From Bacillus sp. JCM 19034 (lineage in GTDB: Bacteria; Bacillota; Bacilli; Bacillales; Bacillaceae_D), in contig NZ_BAXR01000009.1 in the NCBI RefSeq assembly GCF_001310635.1, positions 1 through 64,000 of the forward strand: DNA of 64,000 bases. Reading direction: 5' to 3'. Below the pieces are notes generated by a model. That model was given only the letters and a program-made list of their open reading frames with translations, made no database searches and was not told the DNA's origin. Position numbers and translations under genes: made by a program. Of the stretch, positions 55,445-63,997 are shown piece after piece; the first letter of the stretch is position 1; every line of letters begins with the position of its first letter.

Positions 55445-56188
55445 ATGACAAAAGGTTTACAAATTAAAGACTTAACAGGTGGGTATCACCCGCGGAAGCC
55501 TGTTTTACATCATATTTCTTTTTCAGTAGAGCCTGCAGAAATGGTCGGTCTGATTGGCTTAAATGGAGCTGGAAAAAGTACGACGATTAAACATGTTCTA
55601 GGATTATTGCAAGCTGATCAAGGGACGATTCACGTTAATGGTCAAACGTTACAAGATGATTTAGAATCGTATCGGCGTTCGCTTGGATATATACCTGAAA
55701 CACCGATCTTATATGACGAACTAACATTATGGGAGCACCTAGAAGTGACGGCACTTGCCTATGACTTGGATATGGATATTTTTGAAAATAGAGCAAATAA
55801 GCTACTAGCAGAATTTCGAATGGAAAAGATGAAGCATTGGTTTCCGAGCCATTTTTCAAAAGGAATGCGACAGAAGGTAATGATTATGAGTGCCTTTTTA
55901 GTAGAACCACCAGTTTATATCGTTGACGAACCGATAGTAGGACTCGATCCTATTGGTATTCAATCATTTTTAACTTGGTTAGAGTCAATGAAAAATAAAG
56001 GTGCCTCAGTTTTGATGTCAACTCATATTTTGTCGACTGCCGAGCGATATTGTGACCGCTTTGTCATGCTTCATGAAGGAAAGGTAGTGCTTGAGGGTAC
56101 TTTGGAGCAAATGCGAAAACAAACAGGAATGGCTTCTGCTACGTTAGATGATATTTATATTGAAATGACGAAAGGCGAGCGCGTATGA
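55445..56188 (+). CDS. ecsA: ABC transporter ATPase EcsA
   Basis: A 247-residue ATPase. Walker A is GLNGAGKST, the signature is FSKGMRQK, Walker B is VYIVDEPIVGLDP and the switch histidine is in STHILSTAERYCDR. EcsAB influences secretion, regulated membrane proteolysis (RasP) and competence in B. subtilis. ATG 55445 is preceded by GAGAAGGAG. The stop overlaps ecsB by four bases (ATGA), indicating coupling. Confidence 0.95.
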   Translation: MTKGLQIKDLTGGYHPRKPVLHHISFSVEPAEMVGLIGLNGAGKSTTIKHVLGLLQADQGTIHVNGQTLQDDLESYRRSLGYIPETPILYDELTLWEHLEVTALAYDLDMDIFENRANKLLAEFRMEKMKHWFPSHFSKGMRQKVMIMSAFLVEPPVYIVDEPIVGLDPIGIQSFLTWLESMKNKGASVLMSTHILSTAERYCDRFVMLHEGKVVLEGTLEQMRKQTGMASATLDDIYIEMTKGERV

Positions 56189-57393
56189 AGGATGGTTTAA
56201 CTTTGTGGAAAGAAAGATGTAAGACTTATTGGAATGAAGCCATTCGTTATTTGAAACTAATGGGGAATAGTGGCTTGTTATTTACGCTGTATTTTTTAAT
56301 TATCATTGGGAGTTATTACTATAGCCTATTTTTAGACTGGCTTCCGGATGAATTTCCTGCAATATGGGTTTATGTCCTCGTGTTTGGCCATTTACTCACA
56401 AGAAGCGGCGTGCGTACGTTTGTCAAACAAGGTGATCTTGTATTTTTATTACCGTATGAATCGAAGTTATCAGAATATTTCCAAGCGTCTAAATGGTATT
56501 CTTTTGCGATTCAAAGTGTAGTTATTTTGTTCGTTGTTGTTTTGTTGTCACCTTTATATATGAAATATTCCAGTCATGCCGGACCTGTTATTTATATCAT
56601 TGGGATGCTCATAATCGTTAAAGGGTGGAACATCTTAACAAGCTTTGAGGAACAGCGTTTTCAACATCCATTCGAGCGTTTAACTCATTTTGTTTTACGG
56701 GGAATTATTAACATCGTGTTTGTCTATTTATTGTTTATTGGGGCTGATTTATTTTTATTAGTAGGGTTATTAGTGTTGATGGCAATCCTGTATTTCTTTT
56801 ATTTTGCAAAAATAGCGAAGAAGCATACGATTAAATGGGAGCATTTGTTAGAGGTAGAACGAGAAATGGTGACATTCTTTTATCGAATTGCCAATGCATT
56901 TACTGATGTCCCACAATTGAAGAACAAAGTCCGTGAACGACGCTATATGCAGTGGTTTCTGCAATCTGTTAAGCCTAGTCCATCGATATATCATTATTTA
57001 TTTACTCGTACTTTTTTGCGGGCAAATGATTATGCAGGCATTTATGTAAGGTTAGTAGTAGTATTAGCACTGTTATTGGCTGTGCTTCCTAGCGGATGGC
57101 TACAGCTCGTTATTTTTTTACTTTTTATGCATATGATGACAACCCAGTTATCTACAATTTGGTACCATTATGATACGAATTTTTGGGTAGATCTTTATCC
57201 AGTAAATCCGAAACATAAGAAACAAGCTCTAACTCAGCTCAGTTTTCGTTTATTAGTAGCTGCCGTAGTGATCGAGGTACTCGTTTTATTACTAACGTCT
57301 GACTGGTACATAACGGTAACGGCTTTAATTATTGGTGTAGTTTATAGCTATTTAGCAAGTCATACACTGATTCATAAAAGGAAAAAGGCATAA
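56185..57393 (+). CDS. ecsB: ABC transporter membrane subunit EcsB
   Basis: A 402-residue membrane protein with about ten hydrophobic segments. Typical features are LTLWKERCKTYWNEAIRYLK at the start, GVRTFVKQGDLVFLLPYESK near residue 75, and FQHPFERLTHFVLRG near residue 155. Length matches B. subtilis EcsB (408). It partners EcsA. ecsC follows after 14 bases. Confidence 0.94.
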   Translation: MKDGLTLWKERCKTYWNEAIRYLKLMGNSGLLFTLYFLIIIGSYYYSLFLDWLPDEFPAIWVYVLVFGHLLTRSGVRTFVKQGDLVFLLPYESKLSEYFQASKWYSFAIQSVVILFVVVLLSPLYMKYSSHAGPVIYIIGMLIIVKGWNILTSFEEQRFQHPFERLTHFVLRGIINIVFVYLLFIGADLFLLVGLLVLMAILYFFYFAKIAKKHTIKWEHLLEVEREMVTFFYRIANAFTDVPQLKNKVRERRYMQWFLQSVKPSPSIYHYLFTRTFLRANDYAGIYVRLVVVLALLLAVLPSGWLQLVIFLLFMHMMTTQLSTIWYHYDTNFWVDLYPVNPKHKKQALTQLSFRLLVAAVVIEVLVLLLTSDWYITVTALIIGVVYSYLASHTLIHKRKKA

Positions 57394-57407
57394 AGGAGAG
57401 ACATGTT

Positions 57408-58168
57408 TTGTATGAAGAAACCGTTATAGAAGAGCTTGAAAGATGGAAACGAAAATTAAAAAAAAGACCTTCGATGATGGGCAGGTATACAAAGGGCTTA
57501 CAAGCAAAAATGAATGGGCTTATTCCTGAGAAGGTCCATTCATTTGTCACAACGAGTATTAAGAATATGACTCATGCAACCTTAATTGGTTCAGAATATA
57601 CAACGAAAATAGAACGAGTAGATGGTATTAGTCTCAAAGAGCGTGAAGAACAATTCTTTGAGCTAATGACAACATATAAAAGAACCGCGGCACTTGAAGG
57701 TGCAGGGACTGGTGCTGGGGGATCATTTTAGGGATGGTTGATTTTCCTTTATTATTAAGTATTAAAATGAAGTTCTTATTCGATACGGCGACAGCATACG
57801 GGTATGATGTGAAGGATTATCGAGAACGGTTATTTCTTCTTTATATATTTCAATTAGCATTTGCCCGCGAAGAAAAACGGATTACACTACTTGAGCGAAT
57901 TGAGAACTGGGAGTCCGACAAGGAACAATTACCACCTAAAGATGTTTATTTAGCAGAAATTGATTGGAAGTCATTTCAACTAGATTATCGTGATTATATT
58001 GATTTGCCGAAAATGCTTCAGCTTATTCCTGGTTTTGGAGCAATTGTTGGGGCGACCGCAAATTATCGTTTTCTAGAAATTTTAGGAGAGGCGGCAATGA
58101 ACGGTTATCGGATAAGATGGTTCTCGGAAGAAGGTAATATAGTAAAAAACCGTAATGGAGGTGACTAG
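57408..58168 (+). CDS. ecsC: EcsC protein (frameshifted)
   Basis: Two frames (57408-57731 and 57734-58168) join at the G5 run 57717-57721. Adding one G gives EGAGTGAGGIILGMVDFPLL, a glycine-rich EcsC hallmark, and about 253 residues. The first part has HSFVTTSIKNMTHATLIGSE. The second has IKMKFLFDTATAYGYDVKDY, then ERLFLLYIFQLAFA and LIPGFGAIVGATANYRFLEI. The function is unknown, though it is co-transcribed with ecsAB in Bacillus. The start is TTG after AAAGGAG. The terminator overlaps the last codons. Confidence 0.9.
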
Positions 58169-58187
58169 CTTCCACTACGGTTTTTTC
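58143..58187 (+). terminator. ecs operon terminator
   Basis: AAAAAACCGTA…TGGAG pairs with CTTCCA…TACGGTTTTTT across the ecsC stop codon. The symmetric A/T flanks may also stop the convergent ccdA transcript. Confidence 0.85.
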
Positions 58188-58238
58188 ATTTAAATGAAAT
58201 TGGAGAAGGTCATAGGCTCCGCTCGTTATATGCTTTTC

Positions 58239-58952
58239 CTAAATACCAAATGGGACAAAACGAGCTAAGTAAGCAGAAATTGTACTGTATTGACCAGTGA
58301 AAAGAAGTACACCTAGTATGACCATAATCACTCCGCTCCCTTTTTGGATAGTAGGTAGCCATTTATTTATGCGGCGAATTTTATTAAGTGATTTCGACCA
58401 AATAAGTGATACGAGTAGAAACGGAATACCGAGTCCTATTGAATAAACGAATAGCATAAAAACACCGGTCATCATTGTGTCTGAACTACCTGCAAGCAAA
58501 AGGATAGACGATAGGACTAGTCCGATGCACGGTGACCAGCCTGTACCGAACAAGAAACCGATAAAGATCGAGTTTGCAAAACTTTGTGTTTTTTTAGGTT
58601 TAACATTTAAACGTTTTTCACTCATAAGCATTCGGATCGAGATAATCCCCATCATTTGTAACCCAAATACAGCGATAATAATTCCTCCGAGCTGTTCGAT
58701 TAATTGACGGTTGCCAGAATAGAGCTGACCGATAAATGTTGAAGATAACCCAAGCATTAAGAAAATCGTTGTAAAACCGATAATAAATCCAATACTTCGA
58801 GAAAAAATAACGCTTCTGTCTACATTAATTTGGTTATCAGATACAGATGTACCAGTTAGTTGTGCTAAGTAGGCTGGTACAAGAGGAAAAATGCATGGCG
58901 ATAAAAAAGATACAATTCCTGCAAAGAAAGCCAGCCAAATTGAGACTTCCAT
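58239..58952 (-). CDS. ccdA: cytochrome c biogenesis / thiol-disulfide interchange protein CcdA
   Basis: A 237-residue membrane protein with six to seven helices. The two conserved cysteine motifs are FAGIVSFLSPCIFPLVPAYL near the N-terminus and FGTGWSPCIGLVLSSILLLA near residue 140. CcdA passes electrons from cytoplasmic thioredoxin across the membrane to extracytoplasmic thiol proteins, for cytochrome c maturation and spore cortex assembly (via StoA). ATG 58952 follows GAAGGAGGGATTTTA; the longer in-frame start eight codons upstream is not chosen. No partner thioredoxin gene is adjacent. Confidence 0.93.
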   Translation of the reverse strand: MEVSIWLAFFAGIVSFLSPCIFPLVPAYLAQLTGTSVSDNQINVDRSVIFSRSIGFIIGFTTIFLMLGLSSTFIGQLYSGNRQLIEQLGGIIIAVFGLQMMGIISIRMLMSEKRLNVKPKKTQSFANSIFIGFLFGTGWSPCIGLVLSSILLLAGSSDTMMTGVFMLFVYSIGLGIPFLLVSLIWSKSLNKIRRINKWLPTIQKGSGVIMVILGVLLFTGQYSTISAYLARFVPFGI

Positions 58953-59111
58953 TAAAATCCCTCCTTCTATTATCAATGGACAATCACTTATTTGTATTCT
59001 ATAGCATAATTGAAATATGAATCAAATGATCATTCTTTATTATAACGAATTTAATCGTCTTGAGTAGCAGTAGCGAGCAAAGTTCACGGAAAGGACAAGA
59101 GGCCTAGACAC

Positions 59112-59133
59112 ATCTCAGTCTGAAGTCTGAGAT
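59112..59133. promoter_or_regulatory. candidate LiaR operator upstream of liaI
   Basis: ATCTCAG-TCTGAAGT-CTGAGAT is a perfect 7-bp inverted repeat, with further near-symmetry inside. It lies about 30-40 bases upstream of a weak TATGAT -10 (59176-59181). An activator-dependent promoter of this layout is expected before liaIH. Assignment to LiaR rests on position only. Confidence 0.5.
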
Positions 59134-59210
59134 AAAACCATACTGGAGAGTGGCTACAAAGGTAAAGACGTTCCGTATGATAAGAGTAGAATCAAGAAGG
59201 AGGAAGGATT

Positions 59211-59599
59211 ATGAAGTTGTCAGGAAAGGTATTCATTGGATTTTTGCTTATCATTGTAGGTGCGAATATTCTGTTCAGTATGATTGGCATTCACCTTGGA
59301 AGTTTAGTTGGACTTGCTATAGGAGCTGCCTTGCTCTATTGGGATATAGGCGCTATCAGGATGAAGGGCAATGGACATTAATAAGTGTTATTTTGATTAT
59401 TATTGGAATGGGTATCCTGTTCGGTGGGTTAGGAGGAATCATTAGCTTCCTAATAGGTGGGTTTTTCGTTTACGTAGGATATCAATTCATTACGCGAAAA
59501 CAAAAGGAAAAGGAGAGCATCGAAGAAGAGGTAGAACTACCACGAAAGCAATATGATTCATTAGATGAAGAGATTGATCGTTTGTTAGAACAGAAATAA
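59211..59599 (+). CDS. liaI: LiaI-like small membrane protein (frameshifted)
   Basis: ATG 59211 follows GAAGGAGGAAGG. The frame starts MKLSGKVFIGFLLIIVGANI and is lost at GGG 59341-59343. One extra G gives AALLYWGYRRYQDEGQWTLI, then VGILFGGLGG-type helices, and an acidic tail ending EEIDRLLEQK, about 129 residues with four helices. LiaI is the membrane anchor for LiaH under envelope stress in B. subtilis. An alternative frame beginning at 59150 lacks a ribosome site and is rejected. liaH follows after 20 bases. Confidence 0.85.
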
Positions 59600-59619
59600 T
59601 AACAGGAGGTAATGGTAGA

Positions 59620-60267
59620 ATGGATGTTGCAAAAAGAATCGAGCATTTTTTTAAAGCATATGTTAATGAAGGGTTAGAAAGAATAGAGGATCCTGTTATA
59701 ATGGTAAAGCAATATATGCGTGATGTAAAAACAGAGATTACTAAAAGGACGAAGCTTATTGAAAAAAGGCAGCACCTGTCACTAACTTTAAAAGAGGACG
59801 CGAAACTACTTAAGGAAAAAATTGAAAAAAGAGAAACGCAAGCTAAACAAGCTTTGGAAAATGGTGATGAGGAGCTTGCTAAAAAGTTATTGCTTAATAA
59901 ACATGATGCATATGACACACAAAAACATTATGAAGCATTATATGAGCGAAACGAGGAACAACTTGTTGAGCTGAAGGTTGAATTAGAAGAACTCCATGTA
60001 AAGTATCAGAAATTAAAAGAACGTAAGCTTGACCTTTTATTACGGATGGAGGCTGTTCAAGCTAATCAAACAGCACAACAGTACGGTAGGGAAAAAGGTC
60101 GTCGTTCGCATTTCCATGAAGATCCGTTTCAGCTATGGGAAGAGCGAATTATAGAAATGGAACGAACAGTCGGTAAACAATGCGAGCAAGAGAATGTTGA
60201 AATGAATCAAAAAGTAATGGCGGAATTAGAGAACTTAAAAGGAGAGCTTAAGGAGAAAAGTCAATAA
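59620..60267 (+). CDS. liaH: PspA/IM30-family envelope-stress protein LiaH
   Basis: A 215-residue protein, almost entirely alpha-helical coiled coil (KRIEHFFKAYVNEGLERIED opening, then EEQLVELKVELEELHVKYQK). It matches the PspA/Vipp1 group in length and composition. LiaH forms large rings that associate with the membrane when lipid II-interfering antibiotics are present. The ATG lies ten bases after AGGAGG. A hairpin between liaH and liaG may reduce readthrough so that liaIH is the major transcript, as in B. subtilis. Confidence 0.92.
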   Translation: MDVAKRIEHFFKAYVNEGLERIEDPVIMVKQYMRDVKTEITKRTKLIEKRQHLSLTLKEDAKLLKEKIEKRETQAKQALENGDEELAKKLLLNKHDAYDTQKHYEALYERNEEQLVELKVELEELHVKYQKLKERKLDLLLRMEAVQANQTAQQYGREKGRRSHFHEDPFQLWEERIIEMERTVGKQCEQENVEMNQKVMAELENLKGELKEKSQ

Positions 60268-60272
60268 TAAAC

Positions 60273-60322
60273 GTCGTGTTGGGAATGTGAGAAATATTTG
60301 ACATTTCCTTCACGACTTTCTC
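60273..60322 (+). terminator. partial terminator between liaH and liaG
   Basis: GTCGTG-TT-GGGAATGT pairs with ACATTTCC-TT-CACGAC, followed by TTTCTCTT. Such a leaky site would explain separate liaIH and full-length operon transcripts. Confidence 0.65.
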
Positions 60323-60334
60323 TTCAGAAAAAAG

Positions 60335-60340
60335 TATAAT
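60335..60340 (+). promoter_or_regulatory. candidate -10 element of a promoter before liaG
   Basis: A perfect TATAAT sits about 95 bases before liaG, after the hairpin. A matching -35 is not convincing. B. subtilis has a weak constitutive promoter at this position, which fits. Confidence 0.4.
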
Positions 60341-60433
60341 AGATAGCAGGCAGTAACTTTGTGGAGCTTCTCATTATTTATAGACCACGTGTGTTCTATC
60401 CAATGCTTTTAGTGGGAATTTAGGAGGATTGTA

Positions 60434-61303
60434 ATGAAATATATATTGGGGATAGGCTTAATTGTAGTAGGTATCATCATTGCTTATAGTGCGATTGGAC
60501 CGATTTGGTTAACGGGGGAAAGAAATGAAGTGGGAGATTATTTACAGGAATCACTTGATGAAGTAACTCACCTTGAACTTTCCGGTGTGGCTATAGATTG
60601 GGAAATTGAAACAAGTAATCATTCTTATGTAGAGATAGAAATTGACAATAAGCATAAGCGTACGAACATGTATTCCACTTTGAAAAACGGGACATTGTCT
60701 ATTGAGATTAAGCGGGAAAACTTCTTTTCTTTTATTCCGTTTAATTTCTCCTTTAGTCAAGAGAAGGCTATAGTGAGAATTCCACAAGATTATATGGATG
60801 CACTTACGATAGATTCTGTTTCAGGGGATGTATTAATCAATGACTTATCAAATTTACAATCGATTTCTGTTAAGACGGTATCAGGAGATTTGATAGCTGA
60901 CTTAGTAGAAGTGGAAACGAATGTTCAATTGAATACAACATCAGGAGATATGTTACTTCAGAATGTAAAAGCGGAAGAAATCAGCGTAGATACAGTTTCT
61001 GGTGATGTTGCAATTCCATCGATAGAAGGTGAGATATCGGTGAAAACGACATCAGGAGATATTTATGCGAAATTTAACAATGACCATAATGCAATAATGT
61101 TAAAAACAACCTCAGGTGATGTGATGATCGATTTAGCAAATGCAAATGCAGAGTTAGATCTTAACACAACATCAGGAGATATATTAGTTACGCCAACTAT
61201 GTCAGATCAACAGGTTTCGAACCGACAAATTTCTGGCAAGATTGGTCAGGGAGAATACCCAATATCGGTCACAACGACATCAGGAGATATCTTGATTAAA
61301 TAA
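60434..61303 (+). CDS. liaG: LiaG-like protein with DUF4097 beta-repeat domain
   Basis: A 289-residue protein. An N-terminal membrane helix (residues 3-22) is followed by an extracytoplasmic DUF4097 domain. The strand-turn unit [V/T]SGD recurs eight times from about residue 130 (VSGDVLIND, VSGDLIADL, TSGDMLLQN, VSGDVAIPS, TSGDIYAKF, TSGDVMIDL, TSGDILVTP, TSGDILIK), which should stack as a right-handed beta-solenoid. LiaG sits in liaIHGFSR of B. subtilis, and its function is unknown. The ribosome site is TAGGAGGATTGTA. Confidence 0.9.
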   Translation: MKYILGIGLIVVGIIIAYSAIGPIWLTGERNEVGDYLQESLDEVTHLELSGVAIDWEIETSNHSYVEIEIDNKHKRTNMYSTLKNGTLSIEIKRENFFSFIPFNFSFSQEKAIVRIPQDYMDALTIDSVSGDVLINDLSNLQSISVKTVSGDLIADLVEVETNVQLNTTSGDMLLQNVKAEEISVDTVSGDVAIPSIEGEISVKTTSGDIYAKFNNDHNAIMLKTTSGDVMIDLANANAELDLNTTSGDILVTPTMSDQQVSNRQISGKIGQGEYPISVTTTSGDILIK

Positions 61304-61326
61304 CAACTAGGAAAGGAGCGGTTCGT

Positions 61327-62084
61327 ATGAAGAGACAAACAGTCTTTGGAATCATTATCGCTATTATCGGATTAAATATTCTATTTAATTCTTTTCATTT
61401 ATCACTTGGTTCCTTAATTGGACCGCTCATTTTTATTCTTTTAGCGATTTTCTTTTTATCAAAAAGGTCATCGCTTTTTAAGCGTTTTTATTTTCAATCA
61501 TTTTTTTAACGGTCGTGTTTGATTTTCTTTTTTCAATCAACTTCTTTTCGCTTTTTATTGCTGGAATCGCGATATATTTTGGGATACGTTTAATTCGCTC
61601 GAACAAAAATGATAAAGCGGAAAAAGAAAATATATATGAAACGAATTGGGATTTAGATGATATAGAGGAAGAAGAATTGAAGGAAGAAGAAAAGTCGAGC
61701 TTGCTTAAATACGATTCGCCTATCGTTCGACGAAGCATTATTGGTGAGATAGATTATCGTGAGGCATTCGAATTACAAGATATGACGATTTGGAATGGTA
61801 TTGGAGAAGTTCGCCTAGATTTATCAAGGGCAATTATTCCTGAAGGAGAAACGGTCGTTATCGTTCAAGGGCTAATTGGCGAAATTCAAATCTACATTCC
61901 GGATGATTTGGCGGTGTCTGTACAAGCGTCATCTTTATTAGGCGAAGTCACTGTTCTCCATGAGCGACATAGTGGAATTAATCCACATCTGAGCATTACG
62001 ACAATAGGCTATAAAGAATCAACCCGTCGAGTCAAGCTTGTATTATCAGTTTCGATTGGTGAAGTGAAGGTGCGTTCGCTATGA
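61327..62084 (+). CDS. liaF: LiaF, inhibitor of the LiaRS two-component system (frameshifted)
   Basis: Two frames join at the T5 run 61485-61489. Adding one T gives SLFKRFLFSIIFLTVVFDFL without stops, and about 252 residues in total. The N-terminal half holds three to four membrane helices. The cytoplasmic C-terminal half is the LiaF DUF2154 region (SIIGEIDYREAFELQDMTIW, GIGEVRLDLSRAIIPEGETV). LiaF keeps LiaS inactive until envelope stress. AAAGGAGCGG precedes ATG 61327. The stop overlaps liaS by four bases. Confidence 0.9.
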
Positions 62085-63133
62085 GGAAACGACTTGCACG
62101 AATCCAATGGCAATTTATTCGTCATAACTTAGTTGCGATGTTTCTTATTTCCTTTTTCTTAATTTTCTTATTAACGTATGAAAGTAGCCGTGGTTTTTTA
62201 TTATTAATGGAATATTCTCTAGCTAATATCCCTCTACTCGTATGGTGCTTATTTGTTATCGTCATTACAGGCATTGTTAGCGGGTACCTTCAAGCGTTAC
62301 CGATTCGTAGAAAAATGGACCAGCTTGTACATACAGCTGCGAAATATGAACGTGGAGCGTTCACATATCGAACAGAAGTGTATGGGCAAGATGAGTTATC
62401 GGAACTGGCTGAAAGAATGAATAGGATGGCTGAACATATGGAAGAACAAGTTACCTCATTACAAAGGCTATCAGCTGAGAGAGCGAGCTTACAAGATTCG
62501 GTAAAAAAAGCAGCCGTAACAGAGGAAAGACAGCGCTTGGCAAGAGAACTTCATGATGCCGTTAGTCAACAGTTGTTTGCTATTTCAATGATGACAGCTG
62601 CCATTAAACAAAACCTTGCCGAAAAAGGAGATTCGGCTGAAGAACAAGTGAAAATTGTTGAAAAAATGGCAAATACGGCACAGGCAGAAATGCGAGCACT
62701 ACTACTCCATCTACGACCTGCACATTTAGAAGGAAAAAGTTTAAGAGAAGGAGTAGAGCAGCTACTTATTGAGCTTAAGGAAAAATACCAAATAAGAATT
62801 ACCATTAACATGGATGAACAAATATCAATGCCAAAAGGGATTGAGGATCAGCTGTTTCGGATGGTTCAAGAGGGGATTTCGAACGTATTAAGGCATGCAA
62901 AAGCATCCCAATTGGAATTTGACTTAAAACAGACGGAACAAGAAATTAAGATAAAGTTGATTGATAATGGTGTTGGATTTTCACAAAAGGATGTTCATCA
63001 GAGCTCTTATGGATTACAGACGATGAAAGAGCGGATGAATGAAATTGGTGGAACATTACATGTCGTTTCTGTGCCAAATAAAGGAACACAAATTGAAGCA
63101 AAAATTCCAGTAACATGGAGGGATGACACATGA
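62081..63133 (+). CDS. liaS: envelope-stress sensor histidine kinase LiaS
   Basis: A 350-residue HPK7-type kinase. Two membrane helices at about 17-35 and 48-70 enclose almost no extracellular loop, as in intramembrane-sensing kinases. HAMP follows, then the HisKA_3 motif EERQRLARELHDAVSQQLFA with the phospho-histidine, and a HATPase with IEDQLFRMVQEGISNVLRHA, DNGVGF and SYGLQTMKERM. It phosphorylates LiaR when lipid II cycle antibiotics act. Overlaps with liaF and liaR indicate coupling. Confidence 0.94.
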   Translation: MRKRLARIQWQFIRHNLVAMFLISFFLIFLLTYESSRGFLLLMEYSLANIPLLVWCLFVIVITGIVSGYLQALPIRRKMDQLVHTAAKYERGAFTYRTEVYGQDELSELAERMNRMAEHMEEQVTSLQRLSAERASLQDSVKKAAVTEERQRLARELHDAVSQQLFAISMMTAAIKQNLAEKGDSAEEQVKIVEKMANTAQAEMRALLLHLRPAHLEGKSLREGVEQLLIELKEKYQIRITINMDEQISMPKGIEDQLFRMVQEGISNVLRHAKASQLEFDLKQTEQEIKIKLIDNGVGFSQKDVHQSSYGLQTMKERMNEIGGTLHVVSVPNKGTQIEAKIPVTWRDDT

Positions 63134-63762
63134 TTCGAGTGGTTTTAGTAGATGATCATGAAATGGTTAGGATGGGCCTGTCTGCTTATTTATCGACACA
63201 AGCCGATATCGATGTTGTGGGAGAAGCTAGCAATGGTCAGTTAGGTGTCGATTTAGTTTTAAAGGAAAAGCCAGACGTAGTGTTGATGGATTTAGTGATG
63301 GAAACAATGGATGGTATTACGGCAACAGCAAAGATTACCGAAAAGTTACCAAATGTCAAAGTGATCGTATTGACAAGTTTTATTGATGATGAGAAAGTAT
63401 ATCCGGTCATTGAAGCTGGAGCATTTAGTTATATATTAAAAACATCTTCCGCAACGGAAATTGCCAAAGCAATCCGTAGTGCTGCCAAAGGGGAAGCCAT
63501 TGTAGAAGCCGAGGTTACGAATAAAATGATGAAAAGAATGCGTAGTGCTAAGGAACGGCCGCTACATGAAAGTTTAACCCCCCGTGAGCTTGAGGTGCTT
63601 CTTCTAATAGGTGAGGGCAGAAGTAATCAAGAAATTGCCGATACGTTATTTATTGGTATTAAAACAGTTAAGACGCATGTTAGTCATATTTTGCAAAAGC
63701 TTATGCTTGAAGATCGAACGCAAATAGCTGTTTACGCCCATCGCTGTCGGTTAGTAAAGTAA
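63130..63762 (+). CDS. liaR: envelope-stress response regulator LiaR
   Basis: A 210-residue NarL/LuxR-type regulator. The receiver carries LVDDHEMVRMGLSAYLSTQA and the phospho-acceptor Asp in PDVVLMDLVMETMDGI. VIVLTSFIDDEKVYPVIEAG and K in YILKTSSATE complete it. The C-terminal LuxR helix-turn-helix is LTPRELEVLLLIGEGRSNQE, then IADTLFIGIKTVKTHVSHIL. It activates liaI transcription. It ends the operon, followed by a terminator. Confidence 0.95.
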   Translation: MIRVVLVDDHEMVRMGLSAYLSTQADIDVVGEASNGQLGVDLVLKEKPDVVLMDLVMETMDGITATAKITEKLPNVKVIVLTSFIDDEKVYPVIEAGAFSYILKTSSATEIAKAIRSAAKGEAIVEAEVTNKMMKRMRSAKERPLHESLTPRELEVLLLIGEGRSNQEIADTLFIGIKTVKTHVSHILQKLMLEDRTQIAVYAHRCRLVK

Positions 63763-63794
63763 TTTGTTTTCATAATCTAAATTCATCTTCACTG

Positions 63795-63822
63795 ATACTC
63801 ACTTTTTGGGTGAGTATTTTTA
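63795..63822 (+). terminator. lia operon terminator
   Basis: ATACTCAC and GTGAGTAT pair around a 7-base loop, followed by TTTTATC. Confidence 0.82.
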
Positions 63823-63945
63823 TCATAAAACAAAGCTTTGTCATTCAATCAATATAAGGTATACATAGATTTAAGGTGAAAAGTTTATCATAGAATAATG
63901 AGGGGTATAGTAGACTAGGCTTTGATGTTAAGAGGAATTTTAGAT

Positions 63946-63997
63946 CCATGCAGGGATGCCATTTTCATGGATTAAAACCATGGAGTGCATTGCATGG
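63946..63997. repeat. imperfect palindrome at the window end
   Basis: CCATGCA…ATGCC…CATGG pairs with CCATG…GCAT…TGCATGG around TTAAAA. It may be a hairpin, an operator or the end of a small mobile repeat. The window stops here, so its context is unknown. Confidence 0.4.

Noticed and set aside
59150..59599. 149-residue alternative frame upstream of liaI
   Set aside because: Its first 60 residues are out of frame relative to the helix-forming LiaI sequence from ATG 59211, which has a strong ribosome site. It is a product of the frameshift.
60434..61303. CRISPR-like or tandem DNA repeat array
   Set aside because: The repeated ACATCAGGAGAT blocks lie in frame inside liaG and encode the DUF4097 strand motif. 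Spacing varies with the protein, and there are no spacers.
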